Source: a virus
Reading direction: 5' to 3' (one strand)
IMG/VR virus record: IMGVR_UViG_3300028025_000093
Coordinates: 24,650 to 88,649 of that record
Length of the DNA: 64,000 nt
The translations under genes and the position numbers were made by a program. Shown one piece after another: positions 7,800 through 14,972 of the stretch. Numbering within the stretch: position 1 is the stretch's first letter; the number at the start of each line of letters is the position of its first letter. The notes beneath the pieces were generated by a model. That model searched no databases, was not told the origin of the DNA, and worked only from the letters and a program-made list of their open reading frames with translations.

Positions 7800-8680
7800 T
7801 GCGTTTATTTGTTATGATGGCATCACTGATGCTAAGTACGGTAGTTGCAGCCCAAGAAACTGTGCGTATCTATAGTCCATACTCGGCAACGCATTCTGGT
7901 ACGCCAGCAATGTATCGCATCTTGGAAACTGCCAACAAATCTCAAAACATCTATAACTTTATACTTGAGTTCAAACCAGGTGGTAATCAGATAATTGCGT
8001 TAAAAGCAATGGATGAAAACTCTCTGGCCATTATTGCACCAGCATTCGTTGAGAACGTTGCTGCAGGTAAAGTTATTGAGTCAGATTACATTCCAATCCA
8101 TACTATCGGTGATGCTTGCTGGACTGTAATTACCAATGGACCAATCAATGCCAACAAAGAACTAACAGTTGGTGGTGTAGGTTTTGGTAATGCAGCACAT
8201 CTAACAGCCCTAGCACTTGGAGAGAAATACAAGTTCTCAGTTCGTTACATTGTGTTTAAGTCCAACAACGACGCACTTGTAAATATGGCTGGTAATAATG
8301 GAATCTTTATGGTGATTGATCGTTACGAAGCGTATGAGTCAATGAAAACCAAGAATCCAAATCTACAAGCATTCGCTGCATCTTGTCCAGTTAGACTACC
8401 AATGGCACCAAAGGTCAAGACGCTAAAGGAAATTGGTATTGATGCGCCATACGTATTTAATATTACAGTTGCTCACAAGTCAATGAATTCAACAAAGCGT
8501 AAAGCCATTGGCATCATTCTAAACGATGCTCAAGAAAAGGTTGGAGCAGATGAAATCTTCAAGATCTCAGGTATGAAGATACCGCAGGAAAGTGCTCAGG
8601 AATTCTATACTAAGTCTATTACAAAGGTGCAAACTTTGCAAGCCAAGTATCGTAAAGAAATAGAACAAGCCAGCAAATGA
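7799..8680 (+). CDS. Bug/TctC-type periplasmic binding protein
   Basis: A 293-residue protein with a signal peptide (MRLFVMMASLMLSTVVAAQ, cleavage near residue 19), followed by a two-lobed binding-protein fold. FKPGGNQIIALKAM, the GxGN stretch VGGVGFGNAAHLTA and PKVKTLKEIGIDAPY match the tripartite tricarboxylate transporter receptor (Bug/TctC) family, which is especially abundant in betaproteobacteria. The usual role is capture of small carboxylates in the periplasm for a TctAB transporter; no transporter is encoded here. It may be a host-derived gene that helps the infected cell take up nutrients, or it may work on another ligand. Confidence 0.75.
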   Translation: MRLFVMMASLMLSTVVAAQETVRIYSPYSATHSGTPAMYRILETANKSQNIYNFILEFKPGGNQIIALKAMDENSLAIIAPAFVENVAAGKVIESDYIPIHTIGDACWTVITNGPINANKELTVGGVGFGNAAHLTALALGEKYKFSVRYIVFKSNNDALVNMAGNNGIFMVIDRYEAYESMKTKNPNLQAFAASCPVRLPMAPKVKTLKEIGIDAPYVFNITVAHKSMNSTKRKAIGIILNDAQEKVGADEIFKISGMKIPQESAQEFYTKSITKVQTLQAKYRKEIEQASK

Positions 8681-8799
8681 GATGTTGTAATGATAACTGT
8701 CGTCAGGGAAGGGATTGTCCCGTGCGACTACATAACGAAAGATTCTTAAACTTATGTTTATGGATCAAATCAAAATTTAATTTTAGGAGAAAAGTATGA
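8677..8799 (+). CDS. 40-residue Cys-rich mini-protein
   Basis: Starts inside the end of the preceding gene (ATGA overlap) and ends in an ATGA overlap with the next start. The protein begins MRCCNDNCRQGRDCPVR, giving four cysteines in 13 residues, then a hydrophobic LNLCLWIKSKFNF. Similar CCxxxCxxGRxCPxR mini-proteins are widespread in phages and prophages. It may bind zinc; function unknown. Confidence 0.65.
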   Translation: MRCCNDNCRQGRDCPVRLHNERFLNLCLWIKSKFNFRRKV

Positions 8800-8978
8800 G
8801 CATAGAAAACCCACAATTTAACGAAGGTGACAAGGTTACCATCAAAGGAATCCCAGCAACGGTAAAAACCCAAGTACTAACGTACAATGATAGTGGTGCT
8901 GCTTGGGGACAAGTTTATGCCCTAGATGCCAATGGTGGTCTAATCATCGCCAATCCAGAGGACTGCGTGGCTCAATAA
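8796..8978 (+). CDS. small protein, function unknown
   Basis: A 60-residue protein (MSIENPQFNEGDKVTIKGIP) that looks like a small beta-barrel: FNEGDKVTIKG, then AWGQVYALDANGG. Strong site TAGGAGA lies 6 bases before the ATG. It is the last gene before terminator 9005-9029. Confidence 0.7.
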   Translation: MSIENPQFNEGDKVTIKGIPATVKTQVLTYNDSGAAWGQVYALDANGGLIIANPEDCVAQ

Positions 8979-8987
8979 TCCTTGTAT

Positions 8988-9000
8988 ATCAATGACTTAC
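8988..9000 (+). repeat. copy 1 of the ATCAATGACTTAC intergenic motif
   Basis: ATCAATGACTTAC at 8988-9000 recurs, extended to ATCAATGACTTACGTG, at 12939-12954 and 24498-24513. All three copies lie between the end of an operon and a sigma70-like promoter. It could be an operator or upstream promoter element. Confidence 0.6.
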
Positions 9001-9004
9001 CCAT

Positions 9005-9029
9005 AACCCTACTCTAAGTAGGGTTTTTT
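9005..9029 (+). terminator. rho-independent terminator
   Basis: CCCTAC (9007-9012) and GTAGGG (9018-9023) form a 6-bp stem, extended by AA/TT, with loop TCTAA and a run of six T. It closes the operon that ends with the gene at 8796-8978. Confidence 0.88.
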
Positions 9030-9039
9030 CATAAATCGC

Positions 9040-9068
9040 TTTACTTTAATTGCGAATAGTGGTATAAT
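9040..9068 (+). promoter_or_regulatory. sigma70-like promoter P1
   Basis: -35 TTTACT (9040-9045), 17-bp spacer and -10 TATAAT (9063-9068). The next ATG is at 9075, six bases after the -10 box, so transcription should begin at or next to this ATG. That ATG opens a seven-codon frame (ATGATG...TGA, 9075-9098) that contains the ribosome binding site of the gene at 9101. Confidence 0.82.
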
Positions 9069-9100
9069 AGTCTTATGATGAATAGAAAAGGAAATTGATA

Positions 9101-9292
9101 ATGGCTTATAATCGTGTAAAACATATTAAAGAAATGGCTGCATCTGTTGCTGAAATGAATGGCATTAGTATTGAGGACTTCGATGCCGAGGATATTGCTT
9201 ATATTGGTGATGAAACTCAATGTTGCTATGCAGACGTTGCTGAGATTCTAAATCTCCCACTACCCAAGTCACTTGGACCTGTATCTGTTTAA
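9101..9292 (+). CDS. small acidic protein, function unknown
   Basis: A 63-residue protein (MAYNRVKHIKEMAASVAEMN) rich in Asp and Glu, mostly helical. AAAAGGAAA before the ATG decides this start over the upstream TTG at 9095. First full gene behind promoter P1. Confidence 0.7.
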   Translation: MAYNRVKHIKEMAASVAEMNGISIEDFDAEDIAYIGDETQCCYADVAEILNLPLPKSLGPVSV

Positions 9293-9294
9293 TA

Positions 9295-9516
9295 ATGTTA
9301 GATCTGAATAAATTCTTGGAGTGGGTAGCCACAATCGTTACGTTGGGTGCTGCTGGGGCAACTGCCCTTTCGTACGACCCACTAAATATCTATCTCTTTA
9401 ATCTTGGTTCCATCCTGTGGTTAGTCTGGGCAGTACGAATCAAGAAACCCTCGCTAATAGTGGTCAACGTTGGATTGCTGTTGGTTTATTTTTACGGAGT
9501 ACTAGTGAGATTATAA
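9295..9516 (+). CDS. small membrane protein
   Basis: A 73-residue hydrophobic protein with three probable membrane segments (WVATIVTLGAAGATALSY, IYLFNLGSILWLVWAV, LIVVNVGLLLVYFYGVLV) separated by a short basic loop RIKKPS. The size and layout are those of small phage membrane proteins of unknown role. Confidence 0.65.
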   Translation: MLDLNKFLEWVATIVTLGAAGATALSYDPLNIYLFNLGSILWLVWAVRIKKPSLIVVNVGLLLVYFYGVLVRL

Positions 9517-10022
9517 TGGAATTAGCAACACTGAAACAATACGCAAAGCACAAGGATGGTACATACGTATCCTTAAATCTATCCCAAGCATCAAAGGAAT
9601 TGCTGGATAATTTCGTTGAGATGAATCTCGGTCTTACCGAACGAGTTGATTCAAACACTTATCATATTACAGTGATTTACTCTCGTACACCTGTTCCAAC
9701 AGCTGAAAACTTGTTGCATATGAATAACCCACTGCCAGTTGAAGCTCAAGTAAGTGGTTATGAAGTATTTCCAACCAAGAACGATGGCAAGTGTTTGGTT
9801 ATGCGATTGGATTGTCCTTACGCAACTAGGTTAAATACCGAGCTAACCAAGCAAGGTGCCACATCCGACTATGATCGATACAAACCACATCTAACCATTG
9901 CGTATGACATGGCTCAAGAAGTAGATATCAACGATCTGCCACTGCCACGTTTTACCTTGGAGTTTGACAAGCTAAACGTAGATGCTCTTGATCCTCAATT
10001 TACACCCGAGAACAAAACATGA
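9516..10022 (+). CDS. 2H phosphoesterase, possible anti-CBASS Acb1 type
   Basis: A 168-residue protein with the two HxT motifs that define 2H phosphoesterases: H50-I-T52 in TYHITVIYS and H125-L-T127 in YKPHLTIAY. The size and the spacing of the two motifs are close to those of the T4 anti-CBASS protein Acb1, which hydrolyses the cyclic nucleotides that trigger CBASS defence. Other 2H members act on 2'-5' or cyclic phosphate RNA ends, so the substrate is open. ATG 9516 is the only start that does not run through the preceding gene. Confidence 0.75.
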   Translation: MELATLKQYAKHKDGTYVSLNLSQASKELLDNFVEMNLGLTERVDSNTYHITVIYSRTPVPTAENLLHMNNPLPVEAQVSGYEVFPTKNDGKCLVMRLDCPYATRLNTELTKQGATSDYDRYKPHLTIAYDMAQEVDINDLPLPRFTLEFDKLNVDALDPQFTPENKT

Positions 10023-10144
10023 AAACCCTACAAGAACGAGAAACTGCAGCATTCCTGGCCATGGTTGAAGCCATGAAAGCACTGGAATTGCAACTGGCCA
10101 TTGCTCAACAACGCATCCGTGAATTGGAAGCTAATATCAAGTGA
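10019..10144 (+). CDS. 41-residue coiled-coil protein
   Basis: Starts in overlap with the previous stop and ends GTGA in overlap with the next start. The protein (MKTLQERETAAFLAMVEAMK) has a heptad-like pattern of Leu, Ala and Ile through its whole length, suggesting a short coiled coil. Function unknown. Confidence 0.6.
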   Translation: MKTLQERETAAFLAMVEAMKALELQLAIAQQRIRELEANIK

Positions 10145-10437
10145 TAACTGATCCCCTATTCGAAAGCTACGATTACGCTATCGGTGGTAAGATGGTTGTG
10201 GGACGAGCCACACTAACTGAAGACTACCGTATGATGATCGAAGATGGAGATCAAGTAGCCACGCTAAGGTTAAAGACAGAACTGATTCATCAGATGGCAA
10301 CTTACATGCTGGAGAATAATCTGGTTGAATTTACCCACTATGATAATCCCATAGACTATTCAAAATCCGTGGCAGTGCGGGCATATCTCGCTCCCAATGA
10401 TCAAGTACGAATACTAAGACTGGCAAAGTTAATATGA
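10141..10437 (+). CDS. phage protein, function unknown
   Basis: A 98-residue protein read from a GTG start overlapping the previous TGA. The N-terminal half is rich in strands (IGGKMVVGRATLTEDYRMMI) and the rest looks helical. No family recognised. Packed tightly in the operon behind promoter P1. Confidence 0.6.
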   Translation: MITDPLFESYDYAIGGKMVVGRATLTEDYRMMIEDGDQVATLRLKTELIHQMATYMLENNLVEFTHYDNPIDYSKSVAVRAYLAPNDQVRILRLAKLI

Positions 10438-10634
10438 ACACCTTACACTTACATCGCGAAGATTTAACCGCAATATTGGAATTCTTTAACAAGTATCCCG
10501 ATCAAGAGTACATTACCATTACCGCTGACTCATCAAGTGGCATTGGCAGTATTATTAAAGCATCAATCAAAGCACCCATCAATGGTGACTTTGTTACTAT
10601 TACTAAAGATATTGTGGACGAATCATCATGGTAA
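10434..10634 (+). CDS. small phage protein, function unknown
   Basis: A 66-residue acidic protein (MNTLHLHREDLTAILEFFNK), with a 4-base overlap with the previous gene. Helix followed by beta strands (ITITADSSSGIGSIIKASI). No family recognised. Confidence 0.6.
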   Translation: MNTLHLHREDLTAILEFFNKYPDQEYITITADSSSGIGSIIKASIKAPINGDFVTITKDIVDESSW

Positions 10635-11050
10635 TGGATATCCTACGCAAGGAATGGTACAGGCTCAATGCCATCTCAACTAAAGGAATGAGCCCACGAG
10701 ATATCGGATACAACGTAGGCATGAAAGCAGGCATTCTTAAGGCAATGAATCTAATTAACGTAATGGCTGGTGCCGAACAGCAAGGCGATGACGACAAGGA
10801 ATATCAAATCTCCACACAGGAAAAGTACGAGGAATTTGTCTTAAAACGCAACTATCACTACAGCAATACCTCTAGTCCTATTGACTTTCCCAGATGTTGG
10901 TGCCATACTTGCAGACCAATAAAACTGGATGATATGCGTATGATTCTATGCCCTGACTGCGGTAATAAACGATGTCCCAGAGCCAATCACCACGATAATG
11001 AATGTACCAACTCCAACGATCCAGGACAAAAAGGCAGTGCTTACCAATGA
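10628..11050 (+). CDS. zinc-ribbon phage protein
   Basis: A 140-residue protein. The N-terminal part is helical (DILRKEWYRLNAISTKGMS); the C-terminal third holds CWCHTCRP and CPDCGNKRCPRANHHDNEC, enough cysteines and histidines for one or two zinc sites. The last residues are polar. Such proteins are common in phage accessory regions; the function is unknown, and nucleic-acid binding is the simplest guess. Confidence 0.68.
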   Translation: MVMDILRKEWYRLNAISTKGMSPRDIGYNVGMKAGILKAMNLINVMAGAEQQGDDDKEYQISTQEKYEEFVLKRNYHYSNTSSPIDFPRCWCHTCRPIKLDDMRMILCPDCGNKRCPRANHHDNECTNSNDPGQKGSAYQ

Positions 11051-11241
11051 AAATTACCAGACCAATGCCAGTGGCAGGAACAAGACGTACACGTAAGGTA
11101 TATGCCCTATTACCAAAGTTCTTTGTTCACGGATCCCTCAATGAACCACTAAGAACCCTAGTATGGTTTGACTACTATCTTGTTGATGAAACGTATGAGT
11201 ATGGCGAGTGGAATTACCGAGGACGCAGACTAGATGAGTAA
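11047..11241 (+). CDS. small phage protein, function unknown
   Basis: A 64-residue protein (MKITRPMPVAGTRRTRKVYA), start overlapping the previous TGA. The frame extends upstream to 11002 but that would overlap the zinc-ribbon gene for no reason. It contains an aromatic stretch (VWFDYYLVDETYEYGEW). No family recognised. Confidence 0.6.
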   Translation: MKITRPMPVAGTRRTRKVYALLPKFFVHGSLNEPLRTLVWFDYYLVDETYEYGEWNYRGRRLDE

Positions 11242-11518
11242 GAAACTGGTTATAGCTGGAACCACACATCAAGCCAGAGATTGGATTATCCAGGATTTGG
11301 AACGTCGTGAGCGTGCAGGAGAAACTACCCTTTCCCTTTCAGAATACACTATCGTTCATAGAGCAGACCAGCTACGAGGTCTACGTAATCCCGATGGTGT
11401 GTTCATTGGCACTTGGCGAGAGCGTAGAGATCTGGTAGAGATCGTTGATGGGCTTGCAATAATTATGACCGAACCAACCAAGTACGACATTATTCGACAA
11501 CTGCAAAGAAATCTATGA
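11234..11518 (+). CDS. phage protein, function unknown
   Basis: A 94-residue protein (MSKKLVIAGTTHQARDWIIQ). The opening strand followed by AGTTH and later GVFIGTWRERRD suggest a small Rossmann-like fold, perhaps distantly related to the SLOG protein that follows. It overlaps both neighbours by a few bases. Confidence 0.6.
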   Translation: MSKKLVIAGTTHQARDWIIQDLERRERAGETTLSLSEYTIVHRADQLRGLRNPDGVFIGTWRERRDLVEIVDGLAIIMTEPTKYDIIRQLQRNL

Positions 11519-11856
11519 AAGTAATTATCGCTGGTGGTCGCACAATAACTGACTACTCTCTGATACTCTCTGCTCTGGCGGAAAGCCAATTTATTCCAAC
11601 AGAAATCGTCTCTGGTATGGCTCCAGGAGTGGATACTCTGGCAATCCAATACGCCACAGAAAACAATCTTCCACTAAAGGAATTCTGGGCTGACTGGAAT
11701 CAATACAAACGTGCTGCAGGTCCGATAAGAAACAGACAAATGGCTGAGTATGCCGATGCCCTAATCGCAATCTGGGATGGTGAATCACGTGGAACCAAGA
11801 ATATGATTGAAGAAGCCACCAAGAGAAACTTACAAGTCTATGTTAAACGAATCTAA
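11515..11856 (+). CDS. DUF2493/SLOG (YspA-related) protein
   Basis: A 113-residue protein with the SLOG superfamily layout: VIIAGGRTITDY at the N-terminus, VSGMAPGVDTLAIQYA in the middle, then AGPIRNRQMAEYADALIAIWDGESRGT. These match DUF2493 (YspA-related). SLOG proteins bind nucleotides or nucleotide-derived signals; phage members may sense or process ADP-ribose-like molecules, which is not shown for this one. Confidence 0.85.
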   Translation: MKVIIAGGRTITDYSLILSALAESQFIPTEIVSGMAPGVDTLAIQYATENNLPLKEFWADWNQYKRAAGPIRNRQMAEYADALIAIWDGESRGTKNMIEEATKRNLQVYVKRI

Positions 11857-11906
11857 AGCCGAAAAAGCTCTATCTATTATTATTCTCCAAGCGAAGCGGA
11901 GTTGAC

Positions 11907-12179
11907 TTGATACACCTTTACATTCTATCTGCAATACTTGAAATCGCTGGCTGTTACTATATGGTCAAGCAGAATTACTGGTTATCCATTCCTCTACTCA
12001 TTGCATTTGGTTATAGTTTAACGCTACAACCCTATGAGCCAGCCAAGTCATACCTAATCTATGGTGGAATCTATATACTAACCTGTCTTGGTTTAGCCAT
12101 GATTACAGGGCTGGAACTAACAACAAAAGACTGGATTGGAATCGCTCTAATACTCATTGGTGTAGGAATAATGTTATGA
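11907..12179 (+). CDS. YnfA-like (UPF0060) small membrane transporter
   Basis: A 90-residue protein with four probable membrane segments. LEIAGCYYMV in the first, YGGIYILTCLGLAMITGLELTTKDWIGIALILIGVGIML in the last two, match the YnfA family of small transporters related to SMR drug-efflux proteins. The start is TTG, with GGAG 5 bases before it. Bacterial YnfA proteins are about 108 residues, so this version is slightly short. A phage copy is unusual. Confidence 0.72.
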   Translation: MIHLYILSAILEIAGCYYMVKQNYWLSIPLLIAFGYSLTLQPYEPAKSYLIYGGIYILTCLGLAMITGLELTTKDWIGIALILIGVGIML

Positions 12180-12319
12180 CTGACGAAGAAGTACTTGAAT
12201 ACTATAAGAAACTGGAAGAATACTACGGAGAAAAGCTGGTCAATCCAGAGCATTATCCCTATCAGTTCCGTAATCAGCTGAGGTTATATAGATACTATAA
12301 GAGTCAACAGCATGATTAA
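12176..12319 (+). CDS. 47-residue protein, Tyr-rich
   Basis: ATGA overlap with the YnfA-like gene. The protein (MTDEEVLEYYKKLEEYYGEK) is charged and helical with ten tyrosines. Tight packing supports a real gene. Function unknown. Confidence 0.6.
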   Translation: MTDEEVLEYYKKLEEYYGEKLVNPEHYPYQFRNQLRLYRYYKSQQHD

Positions 12320-12470
12320 ACTACTGCAGCATTACCTATCCTTGCAACGCATAGAGCATAGATTCAATGATCACATCTCTGGTAAGGAAGTCTGGTTATA
12401 TAGAGATAGTGCAGGAGAATATTGGTTAAAGGACAGTCGCTGGTCGTTCTTTCGTGTACCCCATAAATAG
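12312..12470 (+). CDS. 52-residue protein, function unknown
   Basis: Overlaps the previous gene by 8 bases. The protein (MIKLLQHYLSLQRIEHRFND) ends in an aromatic, basic segment (WLKDSRWSFFRVPHK). No family is recognised. A CATAAATA box overlaps its stop codon. Confidence 0.55.
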   Translation: MIKLLQHYLSLQRIEHRFNDHISGKEVWLYRDSAGEYWLKDSRWSFFRVPHK

Positions 12471-12530
12471 GTATCATCGCAGACGCTGAAAAACAAGGTT
12501 TGTCTTTATACGCTCATCTTTACTAACATA

Positions 12531-12827
12531 ATGCCGCAAAAACGCCAACGAAAATATCCAGAAAAGCAGTGCCCCACGTGCTCTAAGACATTCGCCAAAC
12601 AAGGCAAGTACTGTAGTAGAGCATGCGGTAACTCACGTGTATTTACCACTACTGCCAAAGCGCAGATGAGCAATAAGATACGCCAGAAGATTAATGATGA
12701 TCCTGAGTACAAGGATAAAATCACCTCGCATATACACCCTGATATACCCATTCCTCCCCAGCAGGAATCACCTCTTGGTCTTAACCAATTCATCGCTGGT
12801 GGTGACCTATGGACTGAGATAGACTAG
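12531..12827 (+). CDS. zinc-finger protein, HNH-associated type
   Basis: A 98-residue protein with CPTCSKTFAKQGKYCSRACGNSR at residues 14-36, a CxxC...C..C finger often found at the start of phage HNH endonucleases and their truncated relatives. The following helix (AKAQMSNKIRQKINDDPEYKD) resembles a DNA-binding spacer. No HNH catalytic motif is present. It may be a remnant or a stand-alone DNA-binding protein. The ribosome binding site is weak. Confidence 0.6.
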   Translation: MPQKRQRKYPEKQCPTCSKTFAKQGKYCSRACGNSRVFTTTAKAQMSNKIRQKINDDPEYKDKITSHIHPDIPIPPQQESPLGLNQFIAGGDLWTEID

Positions 12828-12917
12828 ATTTGCAAGAAAAATAAACTTGCCTTTTACTTGCCGAACAGGTAAACTAACTGTGTTAGGGTTGATCGGTAGT
12901 AATCCCTACTGATTCTG

Positions 12918-12936
12918 AGGGTAATTAAACCCTTTT
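12918..12936 (+). terminator. rho-independent terminator
   Basis: AGGGT (12918-12922) and ACCCT (12929-12933) form a stem around a 6-base loop, followed by four T. It separates the previous operon from promoter P2. A second hairpin, TTTACTTG/CAGGTAAA at 12853-12873, lies upstream without a T run. Confidence 0.65.
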
Positions 12937-12938
12937 AA

Positions 12939-12954
12939 ATCAATGACTTACGTG
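12939..12954 (+). repeat. copy 2 of ATCAATGACTTACGTG motif
   Basis: Exact 16-base match to the copy at 24498-24513, with the preceding T/A-rich bases also shared. It starts 3 bases after the terminator and ends 15 bases before the -35 box of P2. Confidence 0.7.
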
Positions 12955-12969
12955 CTCTCAAGAAATCGC

Positions 12970-12998
12970 TTTACGTTTATTCAATAAACCCGTATAAT
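12970..12998 (+). promoter_or_regulatory. sigma70-like promoter P2 (leaderless)
   Basis: -35 TTTACG (12970-12975), 17-bp spacer, -10 TATAAT (12993-12998). The AAA+ gene's ATG is at 13005, six bases after the -10 box, so the predicted transcript starts at the start codon. Confidence 0.85.
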
Positions 12999-13004
12999 TC
13001 TCTT

Positions 13005-13931
13005 ATGATGAATAAAAACGTGAAAGAAAACTCTGTGAAATCCAATATCTCTTTTGACTCTGCTTCTGGTAAGTTTGTCGGTACTGTAAACGGTAAAGTT
13101 GTGGTTCGTTCTAAGTACGAATCGGCTGTCCAGATGCGTATCTCGGAGTTGTCTGGTTCTATCGCTATCGCTCAAACTGCTCTCGATACCAAGAACGAAA
13201 AGTACGGTATTAATGAGCGATTTGGTTTCGTGGAAAAGCTGGTAACTATGGTTGCCACTGGTGTTCAACCCTCTGCCGTGATCACTGGTGAAGGTGGTTT
13301 GGGCAAGACTTATACTGTTACCAAGACACTTGAAGCCAATGGTCTCAAGGATATCTCTGATCTTGCAGACTTTCAAGTTGGTTCTGTAATTAACACTCGC
13401 AAGTGCTTTACTTTCGTTAAGGGGTATAGCACTGCAAAGGGTCTGTATCGCACACTCTTTGAGAATCAGAAAAGCACCATTGTTTTTGATGACTGTGACG
13501 CTGTGTTGAAAGATCCAGTTGCACTTAACATTCTTAAGTCGGCTCTTGACTCATATGGTAAGCGTATTATTAGCTGGAATGCTGATATGCGTGATGATGA
13601 TCTCCCACGTAGCTTTAACTTTGAAGGACGGGTCATCTTTATTAGCAACATGCCTCAGGACAAGATTGATCAAGCGATTCGTTCACGTTCGATGATGATT
13701 GATCTCTCCATGAGTCTGACTCAAAAGATTGATCGTATGGAACACATCGCCTTATCTGAAGAGTTCCTGCCTGAGTATGACAAAGAGATCAAGTCCGATG
13801 CTCTTAGCTTGATTCGTGAGATTAAAGATGACTGCAAAGAAATCTCTCTACGCACACTTATCTCTGTAGCCAAGGTTCGTGCCAGCAATAAAGACTGGAA
13901 AGATCTGGCTACTTATATGTTGACTGCTTAA
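13005..13931 (+). CDS. AAA+ ATPase
   Basis: A 308-residue ATPase with Walker A GEGGLGKT (95-102), Walker B TIVFDDCD (158-165), sensor-1 VIFISN (210-215) and candidate arginine fingers in AIRSRSM (225-231). The N-terminal 80 residues carry no known motif. Such single-domain ATPases are common in T4-group phages of water bacteria; the role is unknown, possibly loading or remodelling of DNA-bound complexes. It is read from its own promoter with no leader, and the gene stands alone. Confidence 0.82.
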   Translation: MMNKNVKENSVKSNISFDSASGKFVGTVNGKVVVRSKYESAVQMRISELSGSIAIAQTALDTKNEKYGINERFGFVEKLVTMVATGVQPSAVITGEGGLGKTYTVTKTLEANGLKDISDLADFQVGSVINTRKCFTFVKGYSTAKGLYRTLFENQKSTIVFDDCDAVLKDPVALNILKSALDSYGKRIISWNADMRDDDLPRSFNFEGRVIFISNMPQDKIDQAIRSRSMMIDLSMSLTQKIDRMEHIALSEEFLPEYDKEIKSDALSLIREIKDDCKEISLRTLISVAKVRASNKDWKDLATYMLTA

Positions 13932-14051
13932 TGTTCAAGTCTGGATGGAGGGGTATCCTAGGGCAGACTATAATTAACCCTAAACAGCAGCAGTCTATTT
14001 TTGCTTGTTACAGACTATAAAGAAAAACAAGCACTAATTTAAAGGATGTAT

Positions 14052-14264
14052 ATGACTATCACTGGGTTAACAAAACGACAAGTATTCCTACTAGACAAGA
14101 TGTGGAGTATTAAGGGTATAGAGGAGTATGAAGAGTGGAAGTCTGGGTTGAACGAACAGACTATGAACACAGTAGATAGCCTAGAGCAATTGGTGATGTG
14201 GGCAGAACTAGATGACATTACAGATGTATCAGATGCTGTGCGTGTACTAGGGGGTATCGTATAG
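14052..14264 (+). CDS. small phage protein, function unknown
   Basis: A 70-residue acidic helical protein (MTITGLTKRQVFLLDKMWSI). AAAGGA lies 6 bases before ATG 14052, so this start is preferred over ATG 14046. It stands between two gaps of about 120 and 170 bases. The upstream gap has a TATAAT (13969-13974) without a good -35 box. Confidence 0.65.
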   Translation: MTITGLTKRQVFLLDKMWSIKGIEEYEEWKSGLNEQTMNTVDSLEQLVMWAELDDITDVSDAVRVLGGIV

Positions 14265-14436
14265 GGGGTCAGGTTTAAAACACTGACTTAAATTCACGGG
14301 TCCCCTTTCGTGGTTTATTGGGGTATGGTATTATCCCCATCATATAATATCATCCCTAAGAAAACCTTAATGACTCGTATTTCGTTTCTCGGCTAAAAAT
14401 CGCCCGTATATTTTTTTGTGAAAAAGGTTGCTAAGA
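14265..14436. other. intergenic region
   Basis: About 170 bases without a gene. It begins with a degenerate relative of the intergenic motif (TTTAAAACACTGACTT). TGGGG/CCCCA around 14319-14338 can form a short hairpin, and a TATAAT sits at 14343-14348, but no -35 box with correct spacing is seen. Confidence 0.4.
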
Positions 14437-14496
14437 ATGTCTCTGTTGTTTATTGCAATTGTTATCGGTTTGTTTCTTAGATATGTTAGGATGTAA
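14437..14496 (+). CDS. 19-residue membrane peptide
   Basis: MSLLFIAIVIGLFLRYVRM is a single hydrophobic helix followed by basic residues. AAAGG lies 9 bases before the ATG. Very short, but similar membrane peptides (15236-15325) occur nearby. Confidence 0.4.
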   Translation: MSLLFIAIVIGLFLRYVRM

Positions 14497-14498
14497 TT

Positions 14499-14627
14499 AT
14501 GGCCAATGTAAAACAAGGTAATTTAACCAAGAGTCCTCAGTGGTGGCGACACCTACGAGATTGGAAGCGTATTTTCTGGAAGAGCGAGCGTAAGGCTCAG
14601 AAGCGAGAGATTAAAAATGAGTCTTGA
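14499..14627 (+). CDS. 42-residue basic protein
   Basis: The protein (MANVKQGNLTKSPQWWRHLR) is rich in Trp, Lys and Arg and ends with a charged helix. It starts 2 bases after the preceding peptide and overlaps the next gene by 11 bases. Possibly nucleic-acid binding; function unknown. Confidence 0.55.
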   Translation: MANVKQGNLTKSPQWWRHLRDWKRIFWKSERKAQKREIKNES

Positions 14628-14964
14628 TGTTTCACTGATAATTACTAAGCCTACTGAGGTTTACTCCGCTAATATTACTCACAATCTTGGCGAGATGGCT
14701 GAGGCTGTTAAGCTAAGTGATGGTAATACTCTCTACAATATCCTTTGGAGACCTGATGAGTGTATTCCTCCCTACACTAAGGCTAGTGAGATCTCTGAGT
14801 TGCTTGATGAAGGATTGAATATCTTACTCTCAGATCCTGACAAGTACAAGCAATATAATCCCGAGAATGGCTGGGGTTCTTATGATGGTTTGGTTAGTTT
14901 TGTTTATCGTTATCGTAACGCTACTTGGGATAATCCTGATAGTACGTTGCAAATTTCACGCTAG
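14617..14964 (+). CDS. conserved phage protein, function unknown
   Basis: A 115-residue protein (MSLDVSLIITKPTEVYSANI). The beginning with ITHNLGEMA and the ending region NPENGWGSYDGLVSFVYRY are typical of a small family found in many phages and some bacteria, with no known function. Likely alpha/beta. Confidence 0.72.
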   Translation: MSLDVSLIITKPTEVYSANITHNLGEMAEAVKLSDGNTLYNILWRPDECIPPYTKASEISELLDEGLNILLSDPDKYKQYNPENGWGSYDGLVSFVYRYRNATWDNPDSTLQISR

Positions 14965-14972
14965 GAGTTGTT

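Noticed and set aside
12462-12469. CATAAATA late box before the zinc-finger gene
   Set aside because: It falls on the stop codon of the preceding gene, where CAT AAA TAG codes HK-stop; the following gene looks early and not late.
12531-12827. Homing endonuclease
   Set aside because: The zinc finger is of the type seen beside HNH nucleases, but no HNH or GIY-YIG catalytic residues are present.
14343-14348. TATAAT as a further promoter
   Set aside because: No -35 hexamer at 16-18 bp and no ATG at the distance shared by the other promoters.
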